Shown here: in pieces, positions 1-8,539 of the stretch
Layout of the letters: the number at the start of each line of letters is the position of its first letter
Position numbering within the stretch: position 1 is the first letter of the stretch
NCBI RefSeq assembly: GCF_000205165.1
Contig: NZ_GL883837.1
Span: 20,932 to 84,931, forward strand
DNA from: Paraprevotella xylaniphila YIT 11841
Lineage (GTDB): Bacteria; Bacteroidota; Bacteroidia; Bacteroidales; Bacteroidaceae
Length of the DNA stretch: 64,000 bases
Direction of reading: 5' to 3'
The notes under the pieces: generated by a model
Seen by the model: only the letters and a program-made list of their open reading frames with translations
What the model was told of the DNA's origin: nothing
Databases searched by the model: none
Translations under genes and position numbers: made by a program

Positions 1-1
1 C

Positions 2-427
2 GCTATTGCCGGCGTGGCTACCGGAGCCATCCCGCAAGGTGCATTGGTTGCCGACTTGTTGAACCTGCCCTTCGTCTACGTGCGTTCCAAACCCAAAGAC
101 CATGGCTTGGAAAACCTGATTGAAGGCGAACTTCGTCCGGGCATGAAAGTCGTTGTCGTAGAAGACCTGATTTCTACCGGCGGAAGCAGCCTGAAAGCCG
201 TGGAAGCCATCCGCAACAACGGTTGCGAGGTGAGCGGCATGGTGGCAGCCTACACTTACGGGTTCGACGTGGCCGCCCAGGCTTTCAAGGCGGCTAATGT
301 AAAACTGGTCACCCTGACTAATTATGAAGCCGTAGTGGCAGAAGCCGTACGCATCGGCTATATCGACCCCTGCGACGTGGAGGTGCTCAACGAGTGGAGA
401 AAAGACCCGGCCCATTGGAACGGTTAA
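2..427 (+). CDS. pyrE: Orotate phosphoribosyltransferase, 5'-truncated by the window edge
   Basis: The reading frame is already open at base 2, so the true start lies outside the window; the GTG at 14 is an internal valine. The visible 141 residues hold the C-terminal two thirds of a type I phosphoribosyltransferase. An IAGVATGAIPQGALVA stretch is followed by the PRPP-binding motif VVVVEDLISTGGSS, with the two acidic residues that contact ribose. The family joins orotate to PRPP to give OMP in de novo pyrimidine synthesis in the cytoplasm. The stop is 27 bp before the SRPBCC gene, and argH follows 16 bp after that, so the three are probably co-transcribed. Confidence 0.93.
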   Translation, partial: AIAGVATGAIPQGALVADLLNLPFVYVRSKPKDHGLENLIEGELRPGMKVVVVEDLISTGGSSLKAVEAIRNNGCEVSGMVAAYTYGFDVAAQAFKAANVKLVTLTNYEAVVAEAVRIGYIDPCDVEVLNEWRKDPAHWNG

Positions 428-454
428 TCGTCTCATCAACAGGAAAACGGAAAA

Positions 455-937
455 ATGTCAAAACAACAATTTGAAAGCAACATCAAGCCAATTCCCTACG
501 CGCAGTCGTGCGTCTATGCCAAACTGGCCGACTTGAACAACCTGTCCGTCATCAAGGAACGGTTCAACGACCCGTCGGTACGCACCATGATGTCGGGCCA
601 GGTGCCGGAAGACAAGTTGAACCAACTGAACGAACGTATCCAGGAAATGACGTTCGACACGGACTCCGTGAGTTGCAAGATTTCCCCTTTAGGGGAAGTC
701 TCCCTGCGAATCATCGAGCGCGAAGAGCCGAAGTGCATCAAGTTCGAAACGGTCAATTCCCCTATCCATCTCAACCTGTGGATTCAACTGTTGCCCACTT
801 CCGAAACGGCATGCAAGATGAAACTGACGGTAGGGGCTGAACTCAACCCGTTCATCAAAGGCATGGTGGCCAAACCGCTGAAAGAGGGGGTAGAGAAACT
901 GGCAGACATGTTGGCCATGATTCCATACGGAGCTTAA
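455..937 (+). CDS. SRPBCC-fold (polyketide cyclase/START-like) protein
   Basis: 160 residues, no signal peptide or membrane segment, so cytoplasmic. The pattern (an N-terminal strand with a tyrosine, two short helices, a run of amphipathic strands, and a long C-terminal helix FIKGMVAKPLKEGVEKLADML) fits the helix-grip SRPBCC fold, which binds hydrophobic ligands. Bacteroidales commonly carry a gene of this kind between pyrE and argH. Ligand and role are unknown. It sits 27 bp after pyrE and 16 bp before argH, suggesting transcription with biosynthetic genes rather than a linked function. Confidence 0.75.
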   Translation: MSKQQFESNIKPIPYAQSCVYAKLADLNNLSVIKERFNDPSVRTMMSGQVPEDKLNQLNERIQEMTFDTDSVSCKISPLGEVSLRIIEREEPKCIKFETVNSPIHLNLWIQLLPTSETACKMKLTVGAELNPFIKGMVAKPLKEGVEKLADMLAMIPYGA

Positions 938-953
938 TCACATCAAAGACAAT

Positions 954-2294
954 ATGGCAAGCAAACTTTGGGAAAAAAACACGGAAGTCAATCAAGAAAT
1001 AGAAAAGTTCACGGTCGGCCGCGACCGTGAACTTGATTTGTATCTGGCGCGGTACGACGTACTGGGTTCGATGGCGCACATCACCATGTTGGAATCCATC
1101 GGACTGCTCGGCAAGGACGAACTGCCGGTGCTGTTGAAGGAACTGCGCCGCATCCATGCCGACATCGAAGCCGGGCGCTTCACCATCGAAGAAGGTGTGG
1201 AAGACGTGCACTCGCAAGTGGAACTGCTGCTCACCCGTAAACTGGGCGACATGGGGAAGAAAATCCATAGCGGACGGTCGCGCAACGACCAGGTATTGGT
1301 GGATCTGAAACTGTTCACCCGCGCACAACTCCAGGAAATAGCCGAAGAAGTCCGGGTGCTGTTCGAAGAACTGCAAGCCCAGAGCGAACGCTACAAAAGG
1401 GTGCTCATGCCGGGCTATACCCACCTTCAGGTGGCCATGCCCTCCAGTTTCGGATTATGGTTCGGAGCCTACGCGGAAAGCCTGGTGGACGACCTGCTTT
1501 TCCTTCAGGCTGCCTACAAGATGACCAACCGCAACCCGCTCGGTTCTGCCGCTGGTTACGGTTCATCATTTCCCCTCAACCGTACGCTGACCACCGAACT
1601 TCTCGGATTCGATTCGATGAACTACAACGTGGTCTATGCCCAAATGGGACGCGGGAAGATGGAACGCAACGTGGCCTTCGCCCTCGCAGGCATCGCCGGG
1701 ACGCTGAGCAAACTGGCCTTCGATGCCTGCCTGTTCAACTCGCAAAACTTCGGTTTCGTCAAGTTGCCGGACAACTGTACCACGGGGTCGAGCATCATGC
1801 CGCACAAGAAAAACCCGGACGTGTTCGAGCTGACGCGTGCCAAGTGCAATAAAATCCAGGCACTGCCCCAACAGATCATACTCATCATGAACAATCTGCC
1901 GTGCGGCTACTTCCGCGACCTGCAAATCATCAAGGAAGTATTCCTCCCGGCATTCGAGGAATTGAAGGATTGCCTGCGCATGGCGGCCTACATTATCAAT
2001 AAGATACAAGTGAACGAGCATATCCTTGACGACCCGAAATACGACAACATGTTCAGCGTGGAAGAGGTGAACCGGTTGGCCACGGGCGGCATGCCGTTCC
2101 GCGATGCTTACAAGAAAGTGGGACTGGACATCGAAGCCGGGAACTTTACCCCCGACAAACGCGTGCACCACACCCACGAAGGAAGTATCGGCAACTTATG
2201 CAACGACAAGATACATGGGCTGATGGAACAAGTGTGGAACGGTTTCAACTTCGCCCGCACCCGTGAAGCGGAAAACCGCCTGCTCGGAAAATAA
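954..2294 (+). CDS. argH: Argininosuccinate lyase
   Basis: 446 residues, close to the usual family length. The fumarase/aspartase-superfamily signature GSSIMPHKKNP at residues 278-288 contains the mobile catalytic loop serine. Upstream motifs SGRSRNDQV and GYTHLQ also match argininosuccinate lyase specifically. It cleaves argininosuccinate to arginine and fumarate, the last step of arginine synthesis, as a cytoplasmic homotetramer. The ATG at 954 begins MASKLWEKN, typical for Bacteroidales ArgH. An intrinsic terminator follows 20 bp after the stop. Confidence 0.96.
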   Translation: MASKLWEKNTEVNQEIEKFTVGRDRELDLYLARYDVLGSMAHITMLESIGLLGKDELPVLLKELRRIHADIEAGRFTIEEGVEDVHSQVELLLTRKLGDMGKKIHSGRSRNDQVLVDLKLFTRAQLQEIAEEVRVLFEELQAQSERYKRVLMPGYTHLQVAMPSSFGLWFGAYAESLVDDLLFLQAAYKMTNRNPLGSAAGYGSSFPLNRTLTTELLGFDSMNYNVVYAQMGRGKMERNVAFALAGIAGTLSKLAFDACLFNSQNFGFVKLPDNCTTGSSIMPHKKNPDVFELTRAKCNKIQALPQQIILIMNNLPCGYFRDLQIIKEVFLPAFEELKDCLRMAAYIINKIQVNEHILDDPKYDNMFSVEEVNRLATGGMPFRDAYKKVGLDIEAGNFTPDKRVHHTHEGSIGNLCNDKIHGLMEQVWNGFNFARTREAENRLLGK

Positions 2295-2314
2295 GAAGCA
2301 CCACAATAAAAGGT

Positions 2315-2359
2315 AAAAAACTCCGTTTCTTTGATATGAAAAGAATACGGAGTTTTTTT
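2315..2359 (+). terminator. Intrinsic terminator of the argH operon, overlapping the next gene's start
   Basis: Perfect 12-bp stem: AAAAAACTCCGT (2315-2326) pairs with ACGGAGTTTTTT (2347-2358), with a 20-nt loop and a seven-T tract at 2353-2359. The ATG of the downstream lipoprotein gene (2336) lies in the loop, so the terminator and the start of the next gene share sequence. Confidence 0.8.
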
Positions 2360-2887
2360 ATCTTCACGGCATTGCTATGCCTCACGGCCTGCAAGGAGGA
2401 CGTACAAAACACCTACTCCAACTATCCGGCCTATTTCGTGTACAAAAACGTCAACACCGTACCGCAGCTCAACGCGGCCCTGAACAGCTTAGGGGTCTAT
2501 ACGACCATCTGCCGCGACCGCGACCGTTTCCTGTTCACGGACGAAAGCGGACACACCACCCCGGTCAATGCCACGGCCATTGCCGGTAACTCTTCCATTC
2601 AAATGGGTATCGCCGGTTTTATTGCCGGCCTGCCCAACATCCCGGAATTGGGCAACACGGTTTCTTTGCCCGTCTGCTACGATTTGGCCTGCCCCAACTG
2701 TTATTCCGCTTACAACATATCCCGTGCCCTGCAACTGAAAGAAGGCGGTTATGCCGCATGCGTATCCTGTGGCCGGACGTACAACCTGAACAATCAGGGA
2801 CAAATCAGTATCGGTGAGGAAGGGGTAAGCCTGTTCCGTTACCGTATCACGTATTCCGGCAACACGATGGTCATCAACAACCGGTAA
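2336..2887 (+). CDS. Small lipoprotein with a four-cysteine zinc-ribbon-like motif
   Basis: 183 residues. The N-terminus MKRIRSFFIFTALLCLTAC is a lipoprotein signal peptide with lipobox LTAC (Cys19), predicting membrane anchoring outside the cytoplasm. Near the C-terminus two CxxC pairs, C119PNC122 and C142VSC145, resemble a zinc ribbon or other metal knuckle. No known catalytic family was recognised; it resembles conserved hypothetical proteins of Bacteroidales. The start was chosen because it gives the complete signal peptide, although it falls in the loop of a terminator hairpin, so translation may depend on read-through from argH or on that structure. No good promoter was seen directly upstream. 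Confidence 0.75.
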   Translation: MKRIRSFFIFTALLCLTACKEDVQNTYSNYPAYFVYKNVNTVPQLNAALNSLGVYTTICRDRDRFLFTDESGHTTPVNATAIAGNSSIQMGIAGFIAGLPNIPELGNTVSLPVCYDLACPNCYSAYNISRALQLKEGGYAACVSCGRTYNLNNQGQISIGEEGVSLFRYRITYSGNTMVINNR

Positions 2888-2902
2888 AAAATAAAAGAAA
2901 AA

Positions 2903-2934
2903 TTTGGTGTAAACTCCGAAATACGCTATCTTTG
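2903..2934 (+). promoter_or_regulatory. Bacteroidales-type promoter for the tRNA operon
   Basis: -33 element TTTG (2903-2906), 20-bp spacer, -7 element TATCTTTG (2927-2934), matching TTTG-N19-21-TAnnTTTG. It lies 23 bp before tRNA-Gly. Confidence 0.75.
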
Positions 2935-2957
2935 CAGCCGTAATACAAAAGTCCCCT

Positions 2958-3033
<76 letters not shown>

Positions 3034-3038
3034 AGGTT

Positions 3039-3123
3039 GCTCGAATGGTGGAATCGGTAGACACGAGGGACTTAAAATCCCTTGGCCATTACGGCTGTGC
3101 GGGTTCAAGTCCCGCTTCGAGTA
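3039..3123 (+). tRNA. tRNA-Leu (anticodon TAA)
   Basis: Class II tRNA with a long variable arm. Acceptor GCTCGAA/TTCGAGT pairs with a G.U wobble at the first position; D-arm includes TGGTGGAATCGGTAGACA; anticodon arm AGGGA-CT-TAA-AA-TCCCT; T-arm GCGGGTTCAAGTCCCGC. The 3' CCA is not encoded (the tail reads CGA). It lies 5 bp after tRNA-Gly and shares its promoter. Confidence 0.94.
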
Positions 3124-3127
3124 CGAA

Positions 3128-3168
3128 AAAAATCGCAATCATCCGGCAAAGGAATGGTTGCGATTTTT
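3128..3168 (+). terminator. Terminator of the tRNA pair
   Basis: 15-bp stem: AAAAATCGCAATCAT (3128-3142) against ATGGTTGCGATTTTT (3154-3168), with one G.U pair and a U-rich 3' arm, immediately after tRNA-Leu. Confidence 0.85.
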
Positions 3169-3210
3169 ATTTTATACGATAAATAGTAACAAGTCGTTCA
3201 AAACAAAAAA

Positions 3211-4221
3211 ATGAGAACTATACTTCTGATATGCATTAGTCTGTTAGGTACTTTACCTACTGTTTACGGCCAAAACTCCATAGAGAAAGACCGTGATACG
3301 TTCCGTCGCGAAGCCGACCGGTTCTTGTCGGCCATGCCCGACGGGTTACAGGAACAACAGACCCAAGCCATACTGCAAGCCATACAAGGAGACACCGTAC
3401 CCCTCACTCGTATCCGGGTATCACGTAATATTCCTATACCTTTACCAACCGACGTGAATGCCCTCCAAATCACTCCGTCCCTGCGCCTGTACACTCCCGT
3501 AAAAAAGAATCAAAGTCCTCTGCCTCTCCTCATTTACCTGCATGGAGGAGGATGGACATTCGGAAGCATTAACAGTTGCGCCCGGTTTTGCCAGACATTG
3601 GCCGCCACGGGCAATGTCATCGTGTTGGCAGTAGACTATCGTCTGGCTCCCGAACATCCGTTTCCGGACGGACTGGAGGACTGTATACGTGCCGTAAAAT
3701 TGGCTCGCAAAAAAGCTTTGGAATGGGGCAGCTCACCGGAACTTGTTTCCATAGGAGGAGACAGTGCCGGAGGTAACTTGGCCTTGTCCGCCACGCTCAG
3801 TTTCTTACAGGAAAGCACATCTCCCATACGCTCCCTTTTGCTGTTCTATCCGGTGGTCTCCGCATGGAACGATGCCTCTCCCTCTTGGAATACCTATCAG
3901 AAAGGAGCTGCTTTAGACGGCCCTTTGATGGAAGCCTTCAACCAAGCCTACACGTGCGGTCAGGCTCAACATCCTTTCATCTCTCCCTCCCTTTGCCCGG
4001 ACAGCCTGCTCTCACGTCTGCCCCGACTGCTTCTCGTGGCTGCCGAACGCGACATCTTATGCGACCAAGGAAAGGCTTTCACCGACCACGTGAAACGCCT
4101 CGGCGTGACAGCGCACCGTGAAGTATTGCCAGGCACCGTCCATCTGTTCATCACCGTACCGGGGCAGGATACAGCTTTCCGACATGCCGTATCTTTGGCA
4201 GAAGATTTCCTTCGGCCTTAA
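3211..4221 (+). CDS. Secreted alpha/beta-hydrolase esterase of the hormone-sensitive-lipase family
   Basis: 336 residues with signal peptide MRTILLICISLLGTLPTVYGQ, so exported. The HSL/family IV set is complete: oxyanion motif H111GGGW, nucleophile elbow GGDSAGG with Ser185, acid Asp281 in AERDILCDQG, and His311 in GTVHLF. Such enzymes hydrolyse short acyl or aryl esters; in gut Bacteroidales they often deacylate dietary or host glycans, but the substrate cannot be read here. It is a single gene, bounded by the tRNA terminator upstream and by a 172-bp gap with its own promoter downstream. Confidence 0.88.
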   Translation: MRTILLICISLLGTLPTVYGQNSIEKDRDTFRREADRFLSAMPDGLQEQQTQAILQAIQGDTVPLTRIRVSRNIPIPLPTDVNALQITPSLRLYTPVKKNQSPLPLLIYLHGGGWTFGSINSCARFCQTLAATGNVIVLAVDYRLAPEHPFPDGLEDCIRAVKLARKKALEWGSSPELVSIGGDSAGGNLALSATLSFLQESTSPIRSLLLFYPVVSAWNDASPSWNTYQKGAALDGPLMEAFNQAYTCGQAQHPFISPSLCPDSLLSRLPRLLLVAAERDILCDQGKAFTDHVKRLGVTAHREVLPGTVHLFITVPGQDTAFRHAVSLAEDFLRP

Positions 4222-4260
4222 CGGATTCCCGTTTAAAGATATTTAGTAAATATACTTATT

Positions 4261-4292
4261 ATAAGTTATTCCTGCGTAAGGGAATGACTTAT
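4261..4292. promoter_or_regulatory. Inverted repeat upstream of the TonB-receptor operon (possible operator)
   Basis: ATAAGTTATTCC (4261-4272) pairs with GGAATGACTTAT (4281-4292), one G.U pair, 8-nt loop. No U tract follows, so a terminator for the esterase gene is unlikely. It ends 49 bp before the -33 box of the next operon, compatible with a regulator site. No regulator family was recognised. Confidence 0.35.
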
Positions 4293-4341
4293 ATCCGAAC
4301 AATACACCCGATACACAACAAAATATACCGATATTTAAGTA

Positions 4342-4372
4342 TTGACGAACATTCTCGAATGGGATAATTTTG
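4342..4372 (+). promoter_or_regulatory. Promoter of the protease/TonB operon
   Basis: TTG (4342-4344), 20-bp spacer, TAATTTTG (4365-4372): a strong match to the Bacteroidales consensus, 21 bp before the ATG of the receptor gene. Confidence 0.75.
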
Positions 4373-4393
4373 TAACCTCAAAAATTAAACGTC

Positions 4394-7225
4394 ATGTTAC
4401 AAGGAAAAAATCCCATTCTCGGCATCATCCTACTCTTTTTCTTCTCTCTCCCGTCTTTTGCTCAAAATGCTTCAAATATATTGGAAGGAACCGTGCGCGA
4501 CATAAAGGGAAAACCTATAGAGTTAGCTACGGTAAGCCTGAACAACGTCATAGGTTCCCATACCGACAGGAACGGACACTATAAGCTGACCCGGCTGAAA
4601 GAAGGTACCTACCAGTACCGTGTTTCTTTTGTAGGTTATGAAACGGTGACGGGCACGGTGCATATCCAATCCTCAAAAACAAGACTGGATGTCACACTCA
4701 AAGAGCTGAGCCTCAACCTTAAGAATGTAACAGTGACAGCACGGCAAGAACAAATGGGCTCTAAATCGCTTATCGGAGAGGATGCCATACGCCACGTACA
4801 ACCCAAAAGCCTGAACGATTTGTTGCAGCTCGTACCGGGCAACCTGATTGAAAATCCGAACTTGAACAACTTAGGGCAGGCACACATACGCGAAATAGAA
4901 GATGACGACAACAATGCCTTAGGCACCTTGGTGGTAGTAGACGGCACCCCTTTAAGCAACGAATCGAACCTGCAAGTGGTATCGCCCAGCAAATTCGGTG
5001 CCAATTCCGGCATGCAAAGCGACGGGATGAGCGAACAGACCACAGCCGGAAGAGGCGTGGACCTACGCACCGTCAGTGCCGGAAATATAGAATCGATGGA
5101 GGTGATACGCGGTATCCCCTCCGTGGAATACGGTAATCTGACGTCGGGCGTAGTGGTGGTCAAGACCAAGGCGGGACACACGCCTTGGGAAGCCAAGTTC
5201 CAAACGGACCCAAACTCCAAACAAGTCTTCGCCGGCAAGGGATTCAACCTCAAAAGGGGCGGAGCTGCAAACTTCAGCGTAGACTGGTCGCAGTCGTGGG
5301 CCGATACGCGCAAGCACTACATGGGATACGACCGCATCACGGCCTCGGCCGGATACTCCGCCCAATTCGGGCCGCTTTCCCTTAACGTGAAAGGAGCCTT
5401 TTACTCTAACGTGAACAACCGTAAGGACGATCCCCAGTTCGAGGAACAACAAATACATTACAAAAACACCAACGTGGGCGGACGGCTTTCCGTAAGCGGA
5501 CGTTACAAGCCTGCCGGAGGCTTTCTCTCTTCGTTGGACTATAATCTCTCAGCTCAAATGTCACGCACGGTAGACAGCCACGACAATTGGGTGAACAATC
5601 CCGACGGACTGGTCACGACAGCCCGCGAACCGGGTGTACACGTAGCTCAGATACGTAATGTGGGCTACACATCGGCTTACCGCATTGAGGGCATCCCCGT
5701 CAACCTGTATGCCCAGGCTGTGGCAAACAAATACTTGCAAATCTCGGAAAACGACTATGCCAACCTGAAACTCGGCGCAGAATACACTTACGATGCCAAC
5801 CGGGGTGAAGGATTCACTTACGACGAAAATAACCCGCCGCAAGCTCAAGGGGCACAGACTCTCCGTCCACGGAGCTACAAGGACATACCTGCCCAAAGCA
5901 CCTTGTCGGGTTTTGCCAGCAGCCGTCTGCGTAAGGGGTTGGGCTCCATGGGGCTTATGCTGGAAGCCGGAGTACGCGTCAGCAACATGTTTGTAGACCG
6001 GAAACAAAGCGGAGGTATCAGCCACTTCCTCGTAGCCGAGCCTCGTGTCAACGCCACGCTAAACCTGTTGGACAGCCGGAACAATCCTGTCTTCGACCTG
6101 CTAGCCCTGACCGGAGGTTTCGGCATCTCCAACAAGATGCCCACACTGATGTACCTCTATCCCGACTATGCCTATTTCGACAATGCCAGCCTGTCTAAAT
6201 ACGGGACGGAAACAAAGGACCGTTTGGGATTGATCACGACGGACGTAGTAAAGAATACGGCTAATCCCGACCTGCGTCCGGCACGCTCCACGAAATGGGA
6301 AGCGGGCCTGTCTTTCCGCATCAACAGGATAAAGGGTTTTGCCACTTTTTTCCATGAATCCCACCGGCACGAACTGGGCTTTACGTCGCAACTCATCTGG
6401 CAAAACTATGACAAGTACACCGTGCCGGCCACGGCTACCGACCCCGTATTCGATGCCGCAAGCGGCGACGTGACCTACCGCACGGACGGGACGGAGCATA
6501 CAGCCCTGCGGACGAAGACCACCGAGATGTATACCTGGAGCCGGGCAGCCAACGGTACGACCACGCACAAGCATGGCATCGAGTACGGGTTGGACTTCGG
6601 TGAAATCAAGCCCTTGCACACCTCGCTGAACATCAGCGGGGCATGGTTCCATATCAAGCGCAAAAATGAGAACATGCCCCTGAACTATATCAATTCTTCG
6701 TTCGACTACGTAGGCGTGCTCCCTTCGGGCGGAGGGAACCTGCGAGACCGGTTCAATTCCACGTTCCGGCTCATCACCCACATCCCGGCCATCAAAATGG
6801 TATTCACCACATCGGTACAGGTCGTATGGTACGAAAGCACCCAAACCATCTACGAAGACGAGAACGGAAACAGCCGCTACTATCTCAAGTCTTACGAAGA
6901 CAAGGATTACCTGGTAGTCGACCCTGTGGGATACTACGACAAGCAGGGCCGTTACACGGCATGGAGCCCGGCCGATGCCGACGACGCGGACAAGTCGCGC
7001 ATCATGTACCGCACACAACCTTACTTGTACGAAAAGGATGTCATCAAGCCATGGGCATTGCTGAGCTTCCGTTTTACCAAAGAAATAGGCCGTGTAGCCG
7101 AACTGTCCGTCATCGCCAACAACTTCACCAATACCAAGAAGTGGCACACCAACCCGCACAGCCTGGCCAAAACGCAACTATACCCGGACATGTACTTCGG
7201 AGCGGAACTGAAGCTGAAACTTTGA
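4394..7225 (+). CDS. TonB-dependent outer-membrane receptor with carboxypeptidase-like N-domain
   Basis: 943 residues. Signal peptide to about residue 24 (SLPSFAQ); a carboxypeptidase-regulatory-like beta-sandwich (EGTVRDIKGKPIELATVSL to about 110); a TonB plug (about 120-260, with LVVVDGTPL and MEVIRGIPSVEYGNLTSGVVVVKTK); then a 22-strand barrel ending in an aromatic strand. A NPDL motif (N624-L627) sits in the barrel where heme and other TonB receptors carry NPxL. There is no SusD partner and no STN domain, so it is not a classic SusC. Family role: energy-coupled uptake of a bound ligand. The HmuY-like gene at the operon end makes heme a reasonable guess, with peptides as the alternative. 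Confidence 0.88.
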   Translation: MLQGKNPILGIILLFFFSLPSFAQNASNILEGTVRDIKGKPIELATVSLNNVIGSHTDRNGHYKLTRLKEGTYQYRVSFVGYETVTGTVHIQSSKTRLDVTLKELSLNLKNVTVTARQEQMGSKSLIGEDAIRHVQPKSLNDLLQLVPGNLIENPNLNNLGQAHIREIEDDDNNALGTLVVVDGTPLSNESNLQVVSPSKFGANSGMQSDGMSEQTTAGRGVDLRTVSAGNIESMEVIRGIPSVEYGNLTSGVVVVKTKAGHTPWEAKFQTDPNSKQVFAGKGFNLKRGGAANFSVDWSQSWADTRKHYMGYDRITASAGYSAQFGPLSLNVKGAFYSNVNNRKDDPQFEEQQIHYKNTNVGGRLSVSGRYKPAGGFLSSLDYNLSAQMSRTVDSHDNWVNNPDGLVTTAREPGVHVAQIRNVGYTSAYRIEGIPVNLYAQAVANKYLQISENDYANLKLGAEYTYDANRGEGFTYDENNPPQAQGAQTLRPRSYKDIPAQSTLSGFASSRLRKGLGSMGLMLEAGVRVSNMFVDRKQSGGISHFLVAEPRVNATLNLLDSRNNPVFDLLALTGGFGISNKMPTLMYLYPDYAYFDNASLSKYGTETKDRLGLITTDVVKNTANPDLRPARSTKWEAGLSFRINRIKGFATFFHESHRHELGFTSQLIWQNYDKYTVPATATDPVFDAASGDVTYRTDGTEHTALRTKTTEMYTWSRAANGTTTHKHGIEYGLDFGEIKPLHTSLNISGAWFHIKRKNENMPLNYINSSFDYVGVLPSGGGNLRDRFNSTFRLITHIPAIKMVFTTSVQVVWYESTQTIYEDENGNSRYYLKSYEDKDYLVVDPVGYYDKQGRYTAWSPADADDADKSRIMYRTQPYLYEKDVIKPWALLSFRFTKEIGRVAELSVIANNFTNTKKWHTNPHSLAKTQLYPDMYFGAELKLKL

Positions 7226-7263
7226 GAGCACACCTATATATAAACATTTAACAAACAGAAAAC

Positions 7264-8481
7264 ATGAGAAAGAAGTTTCTTAAAAGTGGTGTCATAGCCA
7301 TGATGGCCGTATGCGGCCTCTCCTTCGTGTCTTGTAGCGAAGATAACGACGAGGGTATGAAGAGTTACAAACTGACGGTCAGCTATTCCCTTCCATCGGA
7401 CGTGGAAGCGTCTAACGTGGAAGAGCTTAAGCTCATTTTGGGTTCGACTACTAAAAACGACACGTTGTCCTTGGACGCTAACCCGAAAGAGATAGAACTT
7501 CCGCAGGGACAGTACAAAGTGACGGTCACCGGCAAGGTGGCCGATGAAGCCAAGGCTTCCCTCAGCGGCAGCACGTCAGTGGACCTTTATGCCCATACTC
7601 CGGTTACGGTCAACCTACAAAAAATCATGCAATCGACCCTGATATTCAAAACCATCCACAACGCAGGAAGCAAACAGTATTACATGCACGAGAGCTATTT
7701 TGAGATTGTCAACAACTCGGACGAAGTGCAATACTTGGACAACCTGATTCTGACTGCTCCTGCCGGGAACCAACAAACGGCAAATGCATGGCAGGCCAAT
7801 GGCTACGAAGACCTTTACGCCTGCGGACAGGGTTCCGTGGTGGCATTCCCCGGAAACGGGCACGACTATCCCCTCCAACCGGGTGAGAGTGTCCTGATTG
7901 CCAACGATGCCACAAACCACAAACTGGCATACGGCGAAGATGCGTCGCAAGCGGCAGACTACGCCAACTGCCCGGACCTGAGCAACGCCGATTGGGAAAT
8001 CTATTTGGACTACAACGCCAACGATGTGGACTATGCAGCTCCCAACTTGAAAACCATCTTCTACAACAACAAATACATGTTTGCTTTCGGACTGGGAACC
8101 TCAGGACGTTCCTATGTGTTGGCAAAATTGCCGGAAGGCATGACACCGGAGGCTTACGCGGCTTTGGAGTCGAGCGTGATGTACGAACCGGGAACCTCAT
8201 CCACTACTATGACCTATCTGGTCATCCCTAGCAAATATGTGCTTGACGCAGTAGACATCTACGATGCGGACAGCGAAACCCATTACCCCACCTTCTTGCC
8301 GCAAGATGATGCTACCGGCGTGAAAGGCAACCCTATGTATTCGGCCAAATGTATCCGCCGCAAGGTCGTCGAAATGAAGAACGGGCGACCCGTCTACAAA
8401 GATACCAACGATTCTGCCGCCGATTTCTTGCGCGACCAACCGTTGACCCCGGGAGAAACTCCTACAAGTGTTGATGAATAA
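7264..8481 (+). CDS. DUF4876-family lipoprotein
   Basis: 405 residues; signal peptide with lipobox FVSC (Cys25), so a lipoprotein, probably outer membrane. An N-terminal Ig-like domain (about 35-120, YKLTVSYSLPSDVEASNVEELKL in part) is followed by a beta-rich region (IFKTIHNAGSKQYYMHESYFEIVNNSD, shown by strand pattern) typical of DUF4876 proteins, which accompany TonB receptors in Bacteroidetes. It starts 38 bp after the receptor, so it may act as the receptor's surface partner in place of SusD. Function is otherwise unknown; a hairpin attenuator follows. Confidence 0.72.
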   Translation: MRKKFLKSGVIAMMAVCGLSFVSCSEDNDEGMKSYKLTVSYSLPSDVEASNVEELKLILGSTTKNDTLSLDANPKEIELPQGQYKVTVTGKVADEAKASLSGSTSVDLYAHTPVTVNLQKIMQSTLIFKTIHNAGSKQYYMHESYFEIVNNSDEVQYLDNLILTAPAGNQQTANAWQANGYEDLYACGQGSVVAFPGNGHDYPLQPGESVLIANDATNHKLAYGEDASQAADYANCPDLSNADWEIYLDYNANDVDYAAPNLKTIFYNNKYMFAFGLGTSGRSYVLAKLPEGMTPEAYAALESSVMYEPGTSSTTMTYLVIPSKYVLDAVDIYDADSETHYPTFLPQDDATGVKGNPMYSAKCIRRKVVEMKNGRPVYKDTNDSAADFLRDQPLTPGETPTSVDE

Positions 8482-8493
8482 TTATGAGAACTG

Positions 8494-8525
8494 ACAGGGA
8501 CGGGATCAAATCCCATCCCTGTTTT
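8494..8525 (+). terminator. Intra-operon hairpin, possible attenuator
   Basis: ACAGGGACGGGA (8494-8505) against TCCCATCCCTGT (8511-8522) with one C/A mismatch, a 5-nt loop and a short TTT run. It lies between the DUF4876 and DUF6850 genes and could lower expression of the distal genes. Confidence 0.5.
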
Positions 8526-8539
8526 AATCCGAAAAGAAA

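Noticed and set aside
6101..7177. A 358-codon open frame antisense to the TonB receptor barrel
   Set aside because: It is explained by the composition of the sense gene, with no supporting motif.
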